Assembly: GCF_023634845.1 (NCBI RefSeq)
Contig: NZ_JAMLJL010000008.1
Span: 62,001 to 126,000 of the forward strand
Source: Flavobacterium amniphilum
Lineage (GTDB): Bacteria; Bacteroidota; Bacteroidia; Flavobacteriales; Flavobacteriaceae
Direction: 5' to 3'
Length of the DNA stretch: 64,000 nucleotides
The notes beneath the pieces are model-generated. The model worked only from the letters and a program-made list of their open reading frames with translations, was not told the DNA's origin and ran no database searches. The translations under genes were made by a program, and so were the position numbers. Position 1 is the stretch's first letter, and the number at the start of each line of letters is the position of its first letter. Below, piece after piece: positions 54,060-62,423 of this stretch.

Positions 54060-55601
54060 ATGGCAAAACAAGAGGATTTATTTAAAAATGTAGTTTCGCA
54101 TGCAAAAGAATATGGATACATTTTCCAGTCGAGCGAAATTTATGATGGTTTAAGCGCTGTATACGATTACGCGCAAAACGGAGTAGAATTAAAAAAGAAC
54201 ATTAGAGACTATTGGTGGAAATCAATGGTACAGATGCATGAAAACATTGTTGGTATTGATGCGGCAATCTTTATGCATCCTACCACATGGAAAGCGTCCG
54301 GGCACGTTGATGCTTTCAATGATCCGTTGATTGATAACAAAGACTCTAAGAAAAGATACCGTGCCGATGTTTTAATTGAGGATTATGCCGAAAAATTAAA
54401 CCAGAAAGCACAAAAAGAAATCGAAAAGGCAAGAGGCCGCTTTGGTGAAGCTTTCGATGAAGAACAATTTGTTACAACAAACGAAAGGGTTAAAGGTTAT
54501 CTGGACCAAAAGAATGCAATTCTTCAAAGAATGGCTCGCGGTCTGGAATCTGGTGATCTTGCCGATGTGAAAGCTTTGATCGAAGAATTGGAAATTGCGT
54601 GTCCTGATTCAGGTTCTAAAAACTGGACCGAAGTACGTCAGTTCAACTTAATGTTTGGAACGAAGTTAGGTGCTTCTGCAGATACTGCTATGGATTTATA
54701 CCTGCGTCCGGAAACGGCTCAGGGTATTTTCGTAAACTTCTTAAACGTGCAGAAAACCGGCCGTATGAAAATTCCTTTCGGAATTGCGCAAACCGGAAAA
54801 GCATTCCGTAACGAAATTGTAGCGCGTCAGTTTATTTTCCGTATGCGTGAATTCGAACAAATGGAAATGCAGTTCTTTGTGAAGCCGGGTGAAGAAATGA
54901 AATATTATGAGTACTGGAAAGAAACCCGTCTAAAATGGCATTTGTCATTAGGGTTAGGGAAAGAAAACTACCGTTTCCATGATCATGAAAAATTAGCGCA
55001 TTATGCAAATGCAGCTGCCGATATCGAATTTAACTTCCCGTTCGGATTCAAAGAATTGGAAGGAATTCACTCGCGTACCGATTTCGACTTGAAAGCACAC
55101 GAAGAGTTTTCAGGTAAGAAAATGCAGTACTTCGATACGGAAGAAAATAAAAATTATACGCCATATGTGGTGGAAACATCTGTTGGTTTAGACCGTATGT
55201 TTCTGGCGGTTTTCTCTAATTCATTAAAAGAAGAAACGTTGGAAGACGGTTCGACAAGAACGGTTTTACAATTGCCTTCTGTATTGGCGCCAACAAAAGC
55301 GGCTGTTTTGCCATTAATTAAGAGAGACGGTTTGCCTGAATTGGCTAAAGAAATCATTGAAGACCTGAAATGGGATTTCAATGTGGCATACGATGAGAAA
55401 GATGCTGTAGGCCGTCGTTACCGTCGTCAGGATGCGTTGGGAACTCCTTTCTGTATCACGGTCGATCACCAAACTTTGGAAGATAAAACGGTTACCATCC
55501 GTCACCGTGATTCCATGCAACAGGATCGTGTGGCTATCGCAGATTTGAGAAAAATCATCAGCGAAGATGTTTCGATGCGTAACTGGTTGATGAAGATGTA
55601 A
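54060..55601 (+). CDS. glyS: Glycine--tRNA ligase (homodimeric type)
   Basis: 513 residues, class II synthetase of the alpha2 type found in Bacteroidetes and eukaryotes, not the alpha2-beta2 type. Visible are motif 1 region YDYAQNGVELKKNIRDYWW, motif 2 FRNEIVARQFIFRMREFEQMEM, motif 3 VVETSVGLDRMFLAV and the C-terminal anticodon-binding domain starting VLAPTKAAVLPLIK. Its own promoter box lies just upstream and a bidirectional terminator follows. Confidence 0.97.
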   Translation: MAKQEDLFKNVVSHAKEYGYIFQSSEIYDGLSAVYDYAQNGVELKKNIRDYWWKSMVQMHENIVGIDAAIFMHPTTWKASGHVDAFNDPLIDNKDSKKRYRADVLIEDYAEKLNQKAQKEIEKARGRFGEAFDEEQFVTTNERVKGYLDQKNAILQRMARGLESGDLADVKALIEELEIACPDSGSKNWTEVRQFNLMFGTKLGASADTAMDLYLRPETAQGIFVNFLNVQKTGRMKIPFGIAQTGKAFRNEIVARQFIFRMREFEQMEMQFFVKPGEEMKYYEYWKETRLKWHLSLGLGKENYRFHDHEKLAHYANAAADIEFNFPFGFKELEGIHSRTDFDLKAHEEFSGKKMQYFDTEENKNYTPYVVETSVGLDRMFLAVFSNSLKEETLEDGSTRTVLQLPSVLAPTKAAVLPLIKRDGLPELAKEIIEDLKWDFNVAYDEKDAVGRRYRRQDALGTPFCITVDHQTLEDKTVTIRHRDSMQQDRVAIADLRKIISEDVSMRNWLMKM

Positions 55602-55620
55602 TTTTATTAAATGTCTCAAT

Positions 55621-55656
55621 AAAAAAAAATCCCAAACTTGAAATGTTTGGGATTTT
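55621..55656. terminator. Bidirectional terminator between glyS and ribE
   Basis: AAAATCCCAAAC and GTTTGGGATTTT form a perfect stem of about 12 bp flanked by A and T runs, between two convergent genes. Confidence 0.9.
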
Positions 55657-55696
55657 TTATTTTATTCGATTAAAACTACAGCGTTGGTAGTTTGTG

Positions 55697-56287
55697 TTAA
55701 GCCTGTAATTCATGCAAACGTTTCACATACTTCCCAATCACGTCAAATTCTAAATTTACTTTTGTGCCAATTTTAAAGCTATTGAAATTGGTATGCTCAT
55801 ACGTATAAGGAATAATCGCAACACTGAATTCGTTCAGCTTCGAATTCACAACGGTCAAACTGGTTCCGTTAACAGTGATGGAGCCTTTTTCAATCGTGAT
55901 GTTGTTGAGTGATCTGTCATATTCGAACGTAAAGTACCAACTCCCGTTTGCTTCTTCAATGTTTTTGCAAACGGCAATCTGGTCCACATGTCCCTGAACG
56001 ATATGGCCGTCTAAACGGTCGCCCAGTTTCATGGCGCGTTCTAAATTTACGATGTCGCCTTCTGACCAGTCACCAATGTTGGTCTTGTCCAGTGTTTCTT
56101 TGATGGCGGTTACTGTGTACCTGTCGTTTTCAATACTTACAACCGTTAAACAAACGCCATTGTGTGCCACACTCTGGTCTATTTTCAGTTCTCCGGTGAT
56201 GGAAGATTGTATGGTAATGTGAACATTTTCGCCTTCTTTTCTTAGCGATTGGATTGTTCCGAGAGTTTCTATGATGCCTGTAAACAT
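55697..56287 (-). CDS. ribE: Riboflavin synthase
   Basis: 196 residues made of two similar lumazine-binding barrels, as usual: the first starts MFTGIIETLGTIQSL, the second GHIVQGHVDQIAVC. SVAHNGVCLTV and GSITVNGTSLTVV are the paired ligand loops. It dismutates two 6,7-dimethyl-8-ribityllumazine molecules to riboflavin. It is divergent from pdxA (57 bp apart). Confidence 0.95.
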   Translation of the reverse strand: MFTGIIETLGTIQSLRKEGENVHITIQSSITGELKIDQSVAHNGVCLTVVSIENDRYTVTAIKETLDKTNIGDWSEGDIVNLERAMKLGDRLDGHIVQGHVDQIAVCKNIEEANGSWYFTFEYDRSLNNITIEKGSITVNGTSLTVVNSKLNEFSVAIIPYTYEHTNFNSFKIGTKVNLEFDVIGKYVKRLHELQA

Positions 56288-56344
56288 TAACTGATTAATT
56301 TTAGTAAATTTGCATTCAAAATTAGCAATAAATACATTGAACTG

Positions 56345-57394
56345 ATGACAAAAAGACCAGAAAATATAATAATAGGTATCTCTATTGGTGATTTGAACGG
56401 AGTAGGGAGCGAAGTAATCCTGAAGTCGTTTGAAGATACACGTATGCTGGAACTGTGTACGCCGGTGATTTTTGCTAATGTCAAGATTCTTTCTTTTTTA
56501 AAGAAGAGCTTGAATTTAAATATCAACCTTCACGGTATCGATAAGATTGAGCAGGCGCTGACCGGTAAGATCAATGTGCTTAATGTCTGGAAGGAAGGTG
56601 TGAATATTGAATACGGGAAAGTAGATGAGAATGTCGGGAAGTATGCTGTAAAATCTTTTGTGGAAGCGACCAAAGCTTTAAAAGAAGGAACGATCGACGC
56701 GTTGGTTACGGCTCCTATTAATAAATCAAACATTCAGTCTGAAGAATTTTTATTCCCGGGTCATACCGATTATTTGGACCAGGAGTTGGAAGGTGATGCC
56801 TTGATGTTCATGATACAGGACAATCTGCGTGTTGGTTTATTGACGGATCATGTGCCGCTTAACGATGTGGCTAAACATTTGACGGAAGAACTGATCCGTA
56901 AAAAAATAAAAACGATTAATCAATCACTTATTCAGGATTTCGGAATTACACGTCCTAGAATCGCTGTTTTAGGTTTGAATCCGCATTCAGGTGATAATGG
57001 TGTAATTGGTGATGAGGAAGAAAAAGTACTGAAACCGGCTTTGAAAAAGATTTTTGAAGAAGGTATTTTGGTTTTCGGGCCATATTCGGCCGACGGTTTC
57101 TTCGGGAGCAACCAGTATGAAAAGTACGATGCAGTAATTGCGACCTATCACGACCAGGGGTTAATTCCGTTTAAAACCTTATCTTTCGGTAAAGGTGTAA
57201 ACTATACGGCCGGGTTAAATAAGGTGAGAACTTCGCCTGATCATGGAACCGGTTTTGATATCGCCGGAAAGGGAATTGCTGATCATCATTCGTTTTTGGA
57301 GGCAATTTATGCGGCCATCGATATTTTTAAGTCCAGAAATGAGCACCGTGAAATCGTTGAAAACCCTTTAAAGGTGAAAGAAAAGCAGTTATAA
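56345..57394 (+). CDS. pdxA: 4-hydroxythreonine-4-phosphate dehydrogenase
   Basis: 349 residues; NAD-dependent step in pyridoxal phosphate synthesis. Metal/substrate motifs include LVTAPINKSNIQ, FPGHTDYLDQEL (His), GLNPHSGDNGVIG and IATYHDQGLIPFK (His). Length is typical. A 10-bp inverted repeat (57388-57413) overlaps its stop codon and may stabilise or end the transcript, though no T run follows. Confidence 0.95.
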   Translation: MTKRPENIIIGISIGDLNGVGSEVILKSFEDTRMLELCTPVIFANVKILSFLKKSLNLNINLHGIDKIEQALTGKINVLNVWKEGVNIEYGKVDENVGKYAVKSFVEATKALKEGTIDALVTAPINKSNIQSEEFLFPGHTDYLDQELEGDALMFMIQDNLRVGLLTDHVPLNDVAKHLTEELIRKKIKTINQSLIQDFGITRPRIAVLGLNPHSGDNGVIGDEEEKVLKPALKKIFEEGILVFGPYSADGFFGSNQYEKYDAVIATYHDQGLIPFKTLSFGKGVNYTAGLNKVRTSPDHGTGFDIAGKGIADHHSFLEAIYAAIDIFKSRNEHREIVENPLKVKEKQL

Positions 57395-57417
57395 ACAAAA
57401 AAATGTTTATAACCCTT

Positions 57418-57445
57418 TTGAATTTATAAATTATTTATATCTTTG
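57418..57445 (+). promoter_or_regulatory. Promoter of the yceD-rpmF-fabH-acc operon
   Basis: TTG (57418-57420), 17-bp spacer, TATCTTTG (57438-57445). The predicted start near 57450 leaves a leader of about 120 nt. Confidence 0.6.
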
Positions 57446-57449
57446 CACA

Positions 57450-57571
57450 CCTTAATTGAGGGACAAATTGTTGTTAGGATGAAACGCTATAAAGGAATAT
57501 TTCTTTATTTAAAGGGTTAAATCACAAAGCGTTCCATCTGATACCTATAAATAATGTAGATTTATCAGATG
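57450..57571 (+). promoter_or_regulatory. Structured leader upstream of yceD-rpmF with possible bistable fold
   Basis: Three helices can be drawn. GATGAAACGCT (57478-57488) pairs with AGCGTTCCATC (57528-57538), 10 of 11 bp. ATAAAG (57489-57494) pairs with CTTTAT (57503-57508). CATCTGATA (57535-57543) pairs perfectly with TATCAGATG (57563-57571), which contains the yceD start codon. The first and third helices share CATC, so they compete. Such a layout fits control of translation, for example by a ribosomal protein or small molecule. I know no matching family. Confidence 0.45.
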
Positions 57572-58105
57572 AAAGTTACAAATGAATTTTTAATTCCATA
57601 TGTGGGATTAAAGCTGGGAAAACATCAGTTTGAATATCAAATTAATAAGGCGTTCTTTGATCACTTTGAGTACGATGAATTTGATTCGGCTGACATAAAA
57701 GTGAATCTGGTTTTGGAAAAGCAAAGCAGTATGCTGGAATTAAACTTCAAGCATAGCGGAACCATAAACGTTCCCTGCGACCTGACAAACGAACCTTTTG
57801 ATCTTCCCATCAAAGGAAAATTGAAATTGGTTGTCAGATTTGGAGAAACCTATAATGATGATAATGAAGAATTGCTGATTCTTCCATTTGGTGAACACCA
57901 AATAGATGTGACGCAATACATATATGAAATGATTGTATTGTCAATTCCTTTAAAAAGAATCCATCCCGGTGTAAAGGACGGAACTTTGAAAAGCGATGCG
58001 ATGGACAAACTGAATAATATCGAAGTCAAAGACGAAGAAGAAGTAAAAGAAGAAGAAATTGACCCGCGTTGGGCAGCATTAAAGAAACTATTAACGGATA
58101 AATAA
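57569..58105 (+). CDS. YceD/DUF177-family protein
   Basis: 178 residues. The core has the DUF177 pattern with INVPCDLTNEPFDLPIKGKLKLVV and a following acidic stretch EETYNDDNEELLILP-like, then IDVTQYIYEMIVLSIPLKRIHPG. In bacteria and plants the protein acts in 23S rRNA accumulation and almost always precedes rpmF, as here (9-bp gap). The C-terminal tail is rich in Glu and Lys and ends DPRWAALKKLLTDK, typical of the family. Confidence 0.92.
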   Translation: MKVTNEFLIPYVGLKLGKHQFEYQINKAFFDHFEYDEFDSADIKVNLVLEKQSSMLELNFKHSGTINVPCDLTNEPFDLPIKGKLKLVVRFGETYNDDNEELLILPFGEHQIDVTQYIYEMIVLSIPLKRIHPGVKDGTLKSDAMDKLNNIEVKDEEEVKEEEIDPRWAALKKLLTDK

Positions 58106-58114
58106 TTTTGTAAA

Positions 58115-58309
58115 ATGGCACATCCTAAGAGAAAAACCTCGAAAACAAGAAGAGACAAAAGAAGAACTCACTATAAAGCAACTGTTGCTCAAATCGCAAC
58201 TTGCCCGATAACTGGAGAAGCACATTTATACCACAGAGCTTACTGGCATGAAGGTAAAATGTACTACAGAGGTCAAGTAGTTATTGATAAATCAGTAGCT
58301 GTTGCTTAA
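58115..58309 (+). CDS. rpmF: 50S ribosomal protein L32
   Basis: 64 residues, very basic, starting [20 protein letters not shown]. Only one Cys is left ([13 protein letters not shown]), so this is the zinc-free form without the four-Cys ribbon. It lies 9 bp after yceD and before fabH, a classic grouping that links ribosome and lipid synthesis. Confidence 0.97.
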   Translation: MAHPKRKTSKTRRDKRRTHYKATVAQIATCPITGEAHLYHRAYWHEGKMYYRGQVVIDKSVAVA

Positions 58310-58333
58310 TACGCTTTAGTAAAAAGAAAATCG

Positions 58334-58363
58334 AACTCTCACTCGAAATGTGGGAGTTTTTTT
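58334..58363 (+). terminator. Terminator after rpmF
   Basis: AACTCTCAC and GTGGGAGTT form a 9-bp stem with one T-G pair around TCGAAAT and are followed by a T run. It would separate yceD-rpmF from fabH unless read through. Confidence 0.8.
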
Positions 58364-58477
58364 GTTGAATATAACCGAAATTATTTTTCAAAGCACTTAG
58401 TGTCTTTGTTTTAAAGTTTTTTCGTAACTTCAACCTCTTTTTGAAACACTTGTTTTAAGTTGAATTATTTGAACAAC

Positions 58478-59476
58478 ATGAATACAATTACTGCCGCAAT
58501 AACCGCCGTTGGCGCCTATGTTCCAGACTACGTTCTGTCTAATGAAGTTCTCGAAACTATGATAGATACGACAGATGAGTGGATTACTACAAGAACTGGA
58601 ATCAAAGAAAGAAGAATTCTTAAAGAAAAAGGAAAAGGGTCTTCTTACTTAGCTATAAAAGCAGCTCAGAACTTAATTGATAAAACCGGATTGGATCCAA
58701 AAACCATCGACTTGGTCATCCTGGCTTCTGCTACTCCGGATATGCCCGTGGCATCAACCGGTGTATATGTAGCTTCACAAATCGGGGCAACAAATGCATA
58801 CGCCTATGATTTGCAGGCTGCCTGTTCGAGCTTCCTTTACGGAATGTCTAATGCAGCAGCATACATTCAATCAGGTAGATATAAAAAAGTATTGTTAATT
58901 GGTGCCGATAAGATGTCATCAATTATTGATTATACAGACAGAGCAACCTGCATTATCTTTGGAGATGGTGCAGGTGCTGTTCTTTTTGAACCTAACCATG
59001 AAGGTCTTGGTCTTCAGGATGAAATTTTAAAAAGTGACGGAATCGGACGTGATTACCTGAAAATTGATGCGGGAGGATCTATCCTGCCGGCTTCTAAAGA
59101 AACAGTTGAAAACGGTTTGCATACTGTATTCCAGGATGGTAAAACAGTTTTCAAATATGCAGTTTCAGGAATGGCTGACGTCAGCGAACAAATCATGGAG
59201 CGTAACGGTTTAACAGGTGATTCTGTAAACTGGCTGGTAGCACACCAGGCGAACAAGCGTATCATCGATGCAACGGCTCAACGTATGAACCTGGACGAAG
59301 AAAAAGTCCTGATCAACATCCACCGTTACGGTAATACAACTTCGGGGACTTTACCGTTGTTGCTGAGCGATTTCGAAAAACAATTGAAAAAAGGGGATAA
59401 CCTTATATTTGCATCATTCGGAGGTGGATTCACTTGGGGATCTATCTACTTAAAATGGGCGTACGATACTAAATAA
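58478..59476 (+). CDS. fabH: 3-oxoacyl-ACP synthase III
   Basis: 332 residues; starts fatty acid synthesis from acetyl-CoA and malonyl-ACP (or branched primers, common in this group). Cys in DLQAACSSFLYGM, His in LVAHQANKRIID and Asn in IHRYGNTTSGTLPL form the active site. The ATG at 58478 (MNTITAAITAVG) is preferred over a TTG at 58460. It is followed by accB after 20 bp. Confidence 0.96.
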   Translation: MNTITAAITAVGAYVPDYVLSNEVLETMIDTTDEWITTRTGIKERRILKEKGKGSSYLAIKAAQNLIDKTGLDPKTIDLVILASATPDMPVASTGVYVASQIGATNAYAYDLQAACSSFLYGMSNAAAYIQSGRYKKVLLIGADKMSSIIDYTDRATCIIFGDGAGAVLFEPNHEGLGLQDEILKSDGIGRDYLKIDAGGSILPASKETVENGLHTVFQDGKTVFKYAVSGMADVSEQIMERNGLTGDSVNWLVAHQANKRIIDATAQRMNLDEEKVLINIHRYGNTTSGTLPLLLSDFEKQLKKGDNLIFASFGGGFTWGSIYLKWAYDTK

Positions 59477-59496
59477 TAAACCAAAAATCGAATATC

Positions 59497-59985
59497 ATGG
59501 ATATTAGAGAAATTCAGAACTTAATTAAATTTGTAGCAAAATCAGGTGCTACTGAAGTAAAACTAGAGATGGATGATTTCAAAATCACCATTAAAACTAC
59601 TGATGCCGGTGCTGCCGAGCATACTTACATTCAACAAGTGCCTATGCAAGCTGCAATGCCTCAAGTACAGGCTGCTGCTCCGGTAGCTCCGGTAGCTGCA
59701 ACTCCAGTGGCAACGCCTGCGGCAGAAGCTGAAGAAAATTCAAAATTCATTACGGTTAAATCTCCTATGATTGGTACTTTCTACCGTAAACCATCTCCAG
59801 ACAAACCGGTTTTTGTTGAAGTAGGTTCTTCAATCGGTAAAGGTGATACGCTTTGTGTAATCGAAGCAATGAAATTATTCAACGAAATCGAAAGTGAAGT
59901 TTCTGGTAAAATCGTTAAGATCTTAGTAGATGACGCTTCTCCGGTAGAATTCGACCAACCGTTATTCTTAGTAGATCCATCTTAA
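59497..59985 (+). CDS. accB: Biotin carboxyl carrier protein of acetyl-CoA carboxylase
   Basis: 162 residues. N-terminal helix region (MDIREIQNLIKFVAKSG), an Ala/Pro/Val-rich flexible linker (about 55-85) and a C-terminal biotinyl domain with the biotin-attachment Lys in VIEAMKLFNEIESE. It carries the carboxyl group between the biotin carboxylase encoded next door and the transferase subunits, which are not in the window. Confidence 0.97.
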   Translation: MDIREIQNLIKFVAKSGATEVKLEMDDFKITIKTTDAGAAEHTYIQQVPMQAAMPQVQAAAPVAPVAATPVATPAAEAEENSKFITVKSPMIGTFYRKPSPDKPVFVEVGSSIGKGDTLCVIEAMKLFNEIESEVSGKIVKILVDDASPVEFDQPLFLVDPS

Positions 59986-60017
59986 TTTTAGATTTTTAGA
60001 TTTTTAGATTTTTAGAC
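59986..60017 (+). repeat. Four tandem 8-bp repeats between accB and accC
   Basis: TTTTAGAT is repeated three times and a fourth copy reads TTTTAGAC. It begins right after the accB stop codon. Slippage-prone; copy number may vary among strains. Confidence 0.8.
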
Positions 60018-60059
60018 CTGAAGTGTTTATGAATCTGATAATCCAACAATCCAATTGTC

Positions 60060-60102
60060 ACTCGAGGCGTAGCCGAATTGTATGGAGCGCAGCGGAATAA
60101 AA
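60060..60102 (+). repeat. GC-richer interspersed-type repeat between accB and accC
   Basis: CTCGAGGCGTAGCCGAAT and GGAGCGCAGCGGAAT are two related units (GCGnAGC followed by GAAT-type end) in otherwise AT-rich DNA. They resemble short intergenic repeats I recall from flavobacterial genomes; function unknown. Confidence 0.4.
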
Positions 60103-60120
60103 TAATCTAATTGAAAAAAG

Positions 60121-61470
60121 ATGTTTAAAAAAATATTAATCGCAAATAGAGGGGAAATTGCACTTCGTGTAATCAGAACCTGTAGAGAAATGGGAATCAA
60201 AACCGTAGCGGTTTATTCCACTGTTGATGCCGATAGTTTGCACGTGAAATTTGCTGATGAAGCAGTTTGTATCGGACCGGCACCAAGTAACCAGTCTTAC
60301 CTGAAAATGGCTAACATTATTGCGGCTGCCGAAATTACTAACGCTGACGCAATCCACCCGGGATACGGTTTCCTTTCTGAAAATGCCAAGTTTTCTAAAA
60401 TCTGTCAGGAACACGGAATCAAATTCATCGGGGCTTCTCCTGAAATGATCGACAAAATGGGAGACAAAGCAACGGCTAAAGCTACTATGAAAGCTGCCGG
60501 TGTTCCTTGTGTACCGGGATCAGAAGGTATCCTTGATTCATACGAAGACGCTGTAAAAGTGGCTGCAGAAATCGGTTATCCGGTGATGATGAAAGCTACT
60601 GCAGGTGGTGGTGGTAAAGGTATGCGTGCGATCTGGAAAGAAGAAGAGCTTGAAAAAGCTTGGGAAAGTGCGCGTATGGAAGCAGCAGCTGCTTTCGGAA
60701 ACGACGGAATGTACATGGAAAAATTAATCGAAGAACCACGCCATATCGAAATTCAGGTGGTTGGGGATTCTTTCGGTAAAGCATGTCACCTTTCTGAAAG
60801 AGACTGTTCGGTTCAAAGAAGACACCAAAAATTAACAGAAGAAACGCCTTCTCCGTTCATGACGGATGAATTGCGCCATAAAATGGGTGAAGCAGCTGTA
60901 AAAGCAGCTGAATATATCCAGTATGAAGGAGCAGGTACTGTTGAGTTCTTAGTAGACAAACACAGAAACTTCTACTTCATGGAAATGAATACACGTATCC
61001 AGGTAGAGCACCCAATCACTGAGCAGGTTATCGATTATGACTTGATTCGTGAGCAAATCTTAGTGGCTGCAGGTGTGCCAATCTCCGGTAAAAACTATTT
61101 GCCGCAGTTGCACTCTATCGAATGCCGTATCAACGCGGAAGATCCATACAACGATTTCCGTCCGTCTCCGGGTAAAATTACCGTTTTACACGCTCCTGGA
61201 GGACACGGTGTACGTTTGGATACACACGTATATGCAGGGTATACGATCCCTTCTAACTATGACTCAATGATTGCCAAGTTGATCACAACAGCGCAAACAA
61301 GAGAAGAAGCGATTTCAAAAATGAAACGTGCTTTGGATGAGTTCGTAATTGAAGGAATCAAAACCACAATCCCTTTCCACAGACAATTAATGGATGAGCC
61401 TGATTATGTTGCAGGTAACTACACCACTAAGTTTATGGAATCGTTCAAAATGAAAGAACCTAAAAATTAA
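60121..61470 (+). CDS. accC: Biotin carboxylase subunit of acetyl-CoA carboxylase
   Basis: 449 residues, ATP-grasp enzyme that carboxylates biotin on Acc[20 protein letters not shown] at the start, ATP loop [14 protein letters not shown], the core [36 protein letters not shown] and [18 protein letters not shown] are all in place. The 135-bp gap after accB is unusually long for this pair and is filled by the repeats described above. A strong terminator follows. Confidence 0.98.
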   Translation: MFKKILIANRGEIALRVIRTCREMGIKTVAVYSTVDADSLHVKFADEAVCIGPAPSNQSYLKMANIIAAAEITNADAIHPGYGFLSENAKFSKICQEHGIKFIGASPEMIDKMGDKATAKATMKAAGVPCVPGSEGILDSYEDAVKVAAEIGYPVMMKATAGGGGKGMRAIWKEEELEKAWESARMEAAAAFGNDGMYMEKLIEEPRHIEIQVVGDSFGKACHLSERDCSVQRRHQKLTEETPSPFMTDELRHKMGEAAVKAAEYIQYEGAGTVEFLVDKHRNFYFMEMNTRIQVEHPITEQVIDYDLIREQILVAAGVPISGKNYLPQLHSIECRINAEDPYNDFRPSPGKITVLHAPGGHGVRLDTHVYAGYTIPSNYDSMIAKLITTAQTREEAISKMKRALDEFVIEGIKTTIPFHRQLMDEPDYVAGNYTTKFMESFKMKEPKN

Positions 61471-61475
61471 TACCC

Positions 61476-61504
61476 AAAGCCCCGAACCATTCGGGGCTTT
61501 TTTA
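61476..61504 (+). terminator. Terminator of accC
   Basis: AAAGCCCCGAA and TTCGGGGCTTT form a perfect 11-bp stem around a 3-nt loop, followed by a T run. It marks the right border of the housekeeping block. Confidence 0.93.
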
Positions 61505-61563
61505 TTGCCTTCAAATAGCCCCGAACTATAAACTATTAATCACTCCTCACTGAGTACTAAGTG

Positions 61564-61591
61564 CTATGGACTAAATACTATGGACTAAACT
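61564..61591 (+). repeat. 14-bp tandem duplication upstream of the unknown gene
   Basis: CTATGGACTAAATA is followed directly by CTATGGACTAAACT (12 of 14 identical). Lies 50-78 bp before the ATG at 61642. Confidence 0.6.
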
Positions 61592-61641
61592 GGCACTATA
61601 ATTGTTTGATAACCGTCTTGTTAACCATTAAACCCATCAAG

Positions 61642-62343
61642 ATGAATCAAACCACCGAAAGAGGATACGGAGCCCGCATCGGAAATGCCGCAAAACTGGT
61701 ACAGGCACTCGAAAGCTTCAATAACTACCAACCCCAAAAACCGGAATTAAGCATAGCAGGAATCAGCGAACAAATAGCTGCAATAAGAAACCTCAATAAC
61801 GAAGTGGCTTCAAAAAAACTGGCCTACTCCCTGGCTGTCGAAAACCGCCTCCAGATTTTTGATAAAAATCAGGATTCCATTAGAAATATACTGTCGCCCA
61901 TTAATGCAAACGTGAAAGTCAGTTATGGTAAAAATTCCAAGCAAGCTAAAGATGTCGCTCATATTATCAAAAAAATGAGAGGAAAGAACATTGCAAAAGC
62001 CAATGCTAACGAGGGAAATTCTATTAGTCAATCTTACCAATCGTTTCATTCTAAAACTCAGTTCTTTGCTGATTTGGTGGCTACTATTTCTACTTTCGGA
62101 AGTGACTACTGTCCGGTAAACCCAAAACTAAATGAGGTATCCCTCAAAGATTTGTATGACAACGCTGTGGCTGCTAACAATCTTATTGTAGAATCAAATG
62201 CAAAGTTTGTTTTAATTAATGAGAAGCGGATTGATGCTTACTTTAATCTTTCGCAAAATGCAATAGGTGTCAAAGAAAGTATTAAGGCGCAATTTGGGCC
62301 ACAGTCTGTTGAATACCGAATTGTCAAAGGCTTGTATATTTAA
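61642..62343 (+). CDS. Helical protein of unknown function with compositionally mosaic gene
   Basis: 233 residues, no signal or membrane segment, largely helical. It begins MNQTTERGYGARIGNAAKL followed by a conserved-looking region with EQIAAIRNLNNEVASKKLAYSLAVE. I have a memory of similar N-termini in other Bacteroidetes proteins, but no function. The first about 70 codons use many C-ending codons (ACC, GCC, CTC, TAC), while the rest is AT-rich like its neighbours, so the gene may be a recombinant. The frame is open to 61561, but ATG 61642 is preferred. It is convergent with the NADAR gene. Confidence 0.65.
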   Translation: MNQTTERGYGARIGNAAKLVQALESFNNYQPQKPELSIAGISEQIAAIRNLNNEVASKKLAYSLAVENRLQIFDKNQDSIRNILSPINANVKVSYGKNSKQAKDVAHIIKKMRGKNIAKANANEGNSISQSYQSFHSKTQFFADLVATISTFGSDYCPVNPKLNEVSLKDLYDNAVAANNLIVESNAKFVLINEKRIDAYFNLSQNAIGVKESIKAQFGPQSVEYRIVKGLYI

Positions 62344-62423
62344 ATTCTTTTACTTTTTATAAATGTGAATTTATATACACTTAAAATAATGAAGATTTTT
62401 TAAGGTGGTGATTAGTGTTTTTG

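Noticed and set aside
57388..57413. Rho-independent terminator at the pdxA stop
   Set aside because: The 10-bp inverted repeat is perfect but very AT-rich and has no T run after it; mentioned with pdxA only.
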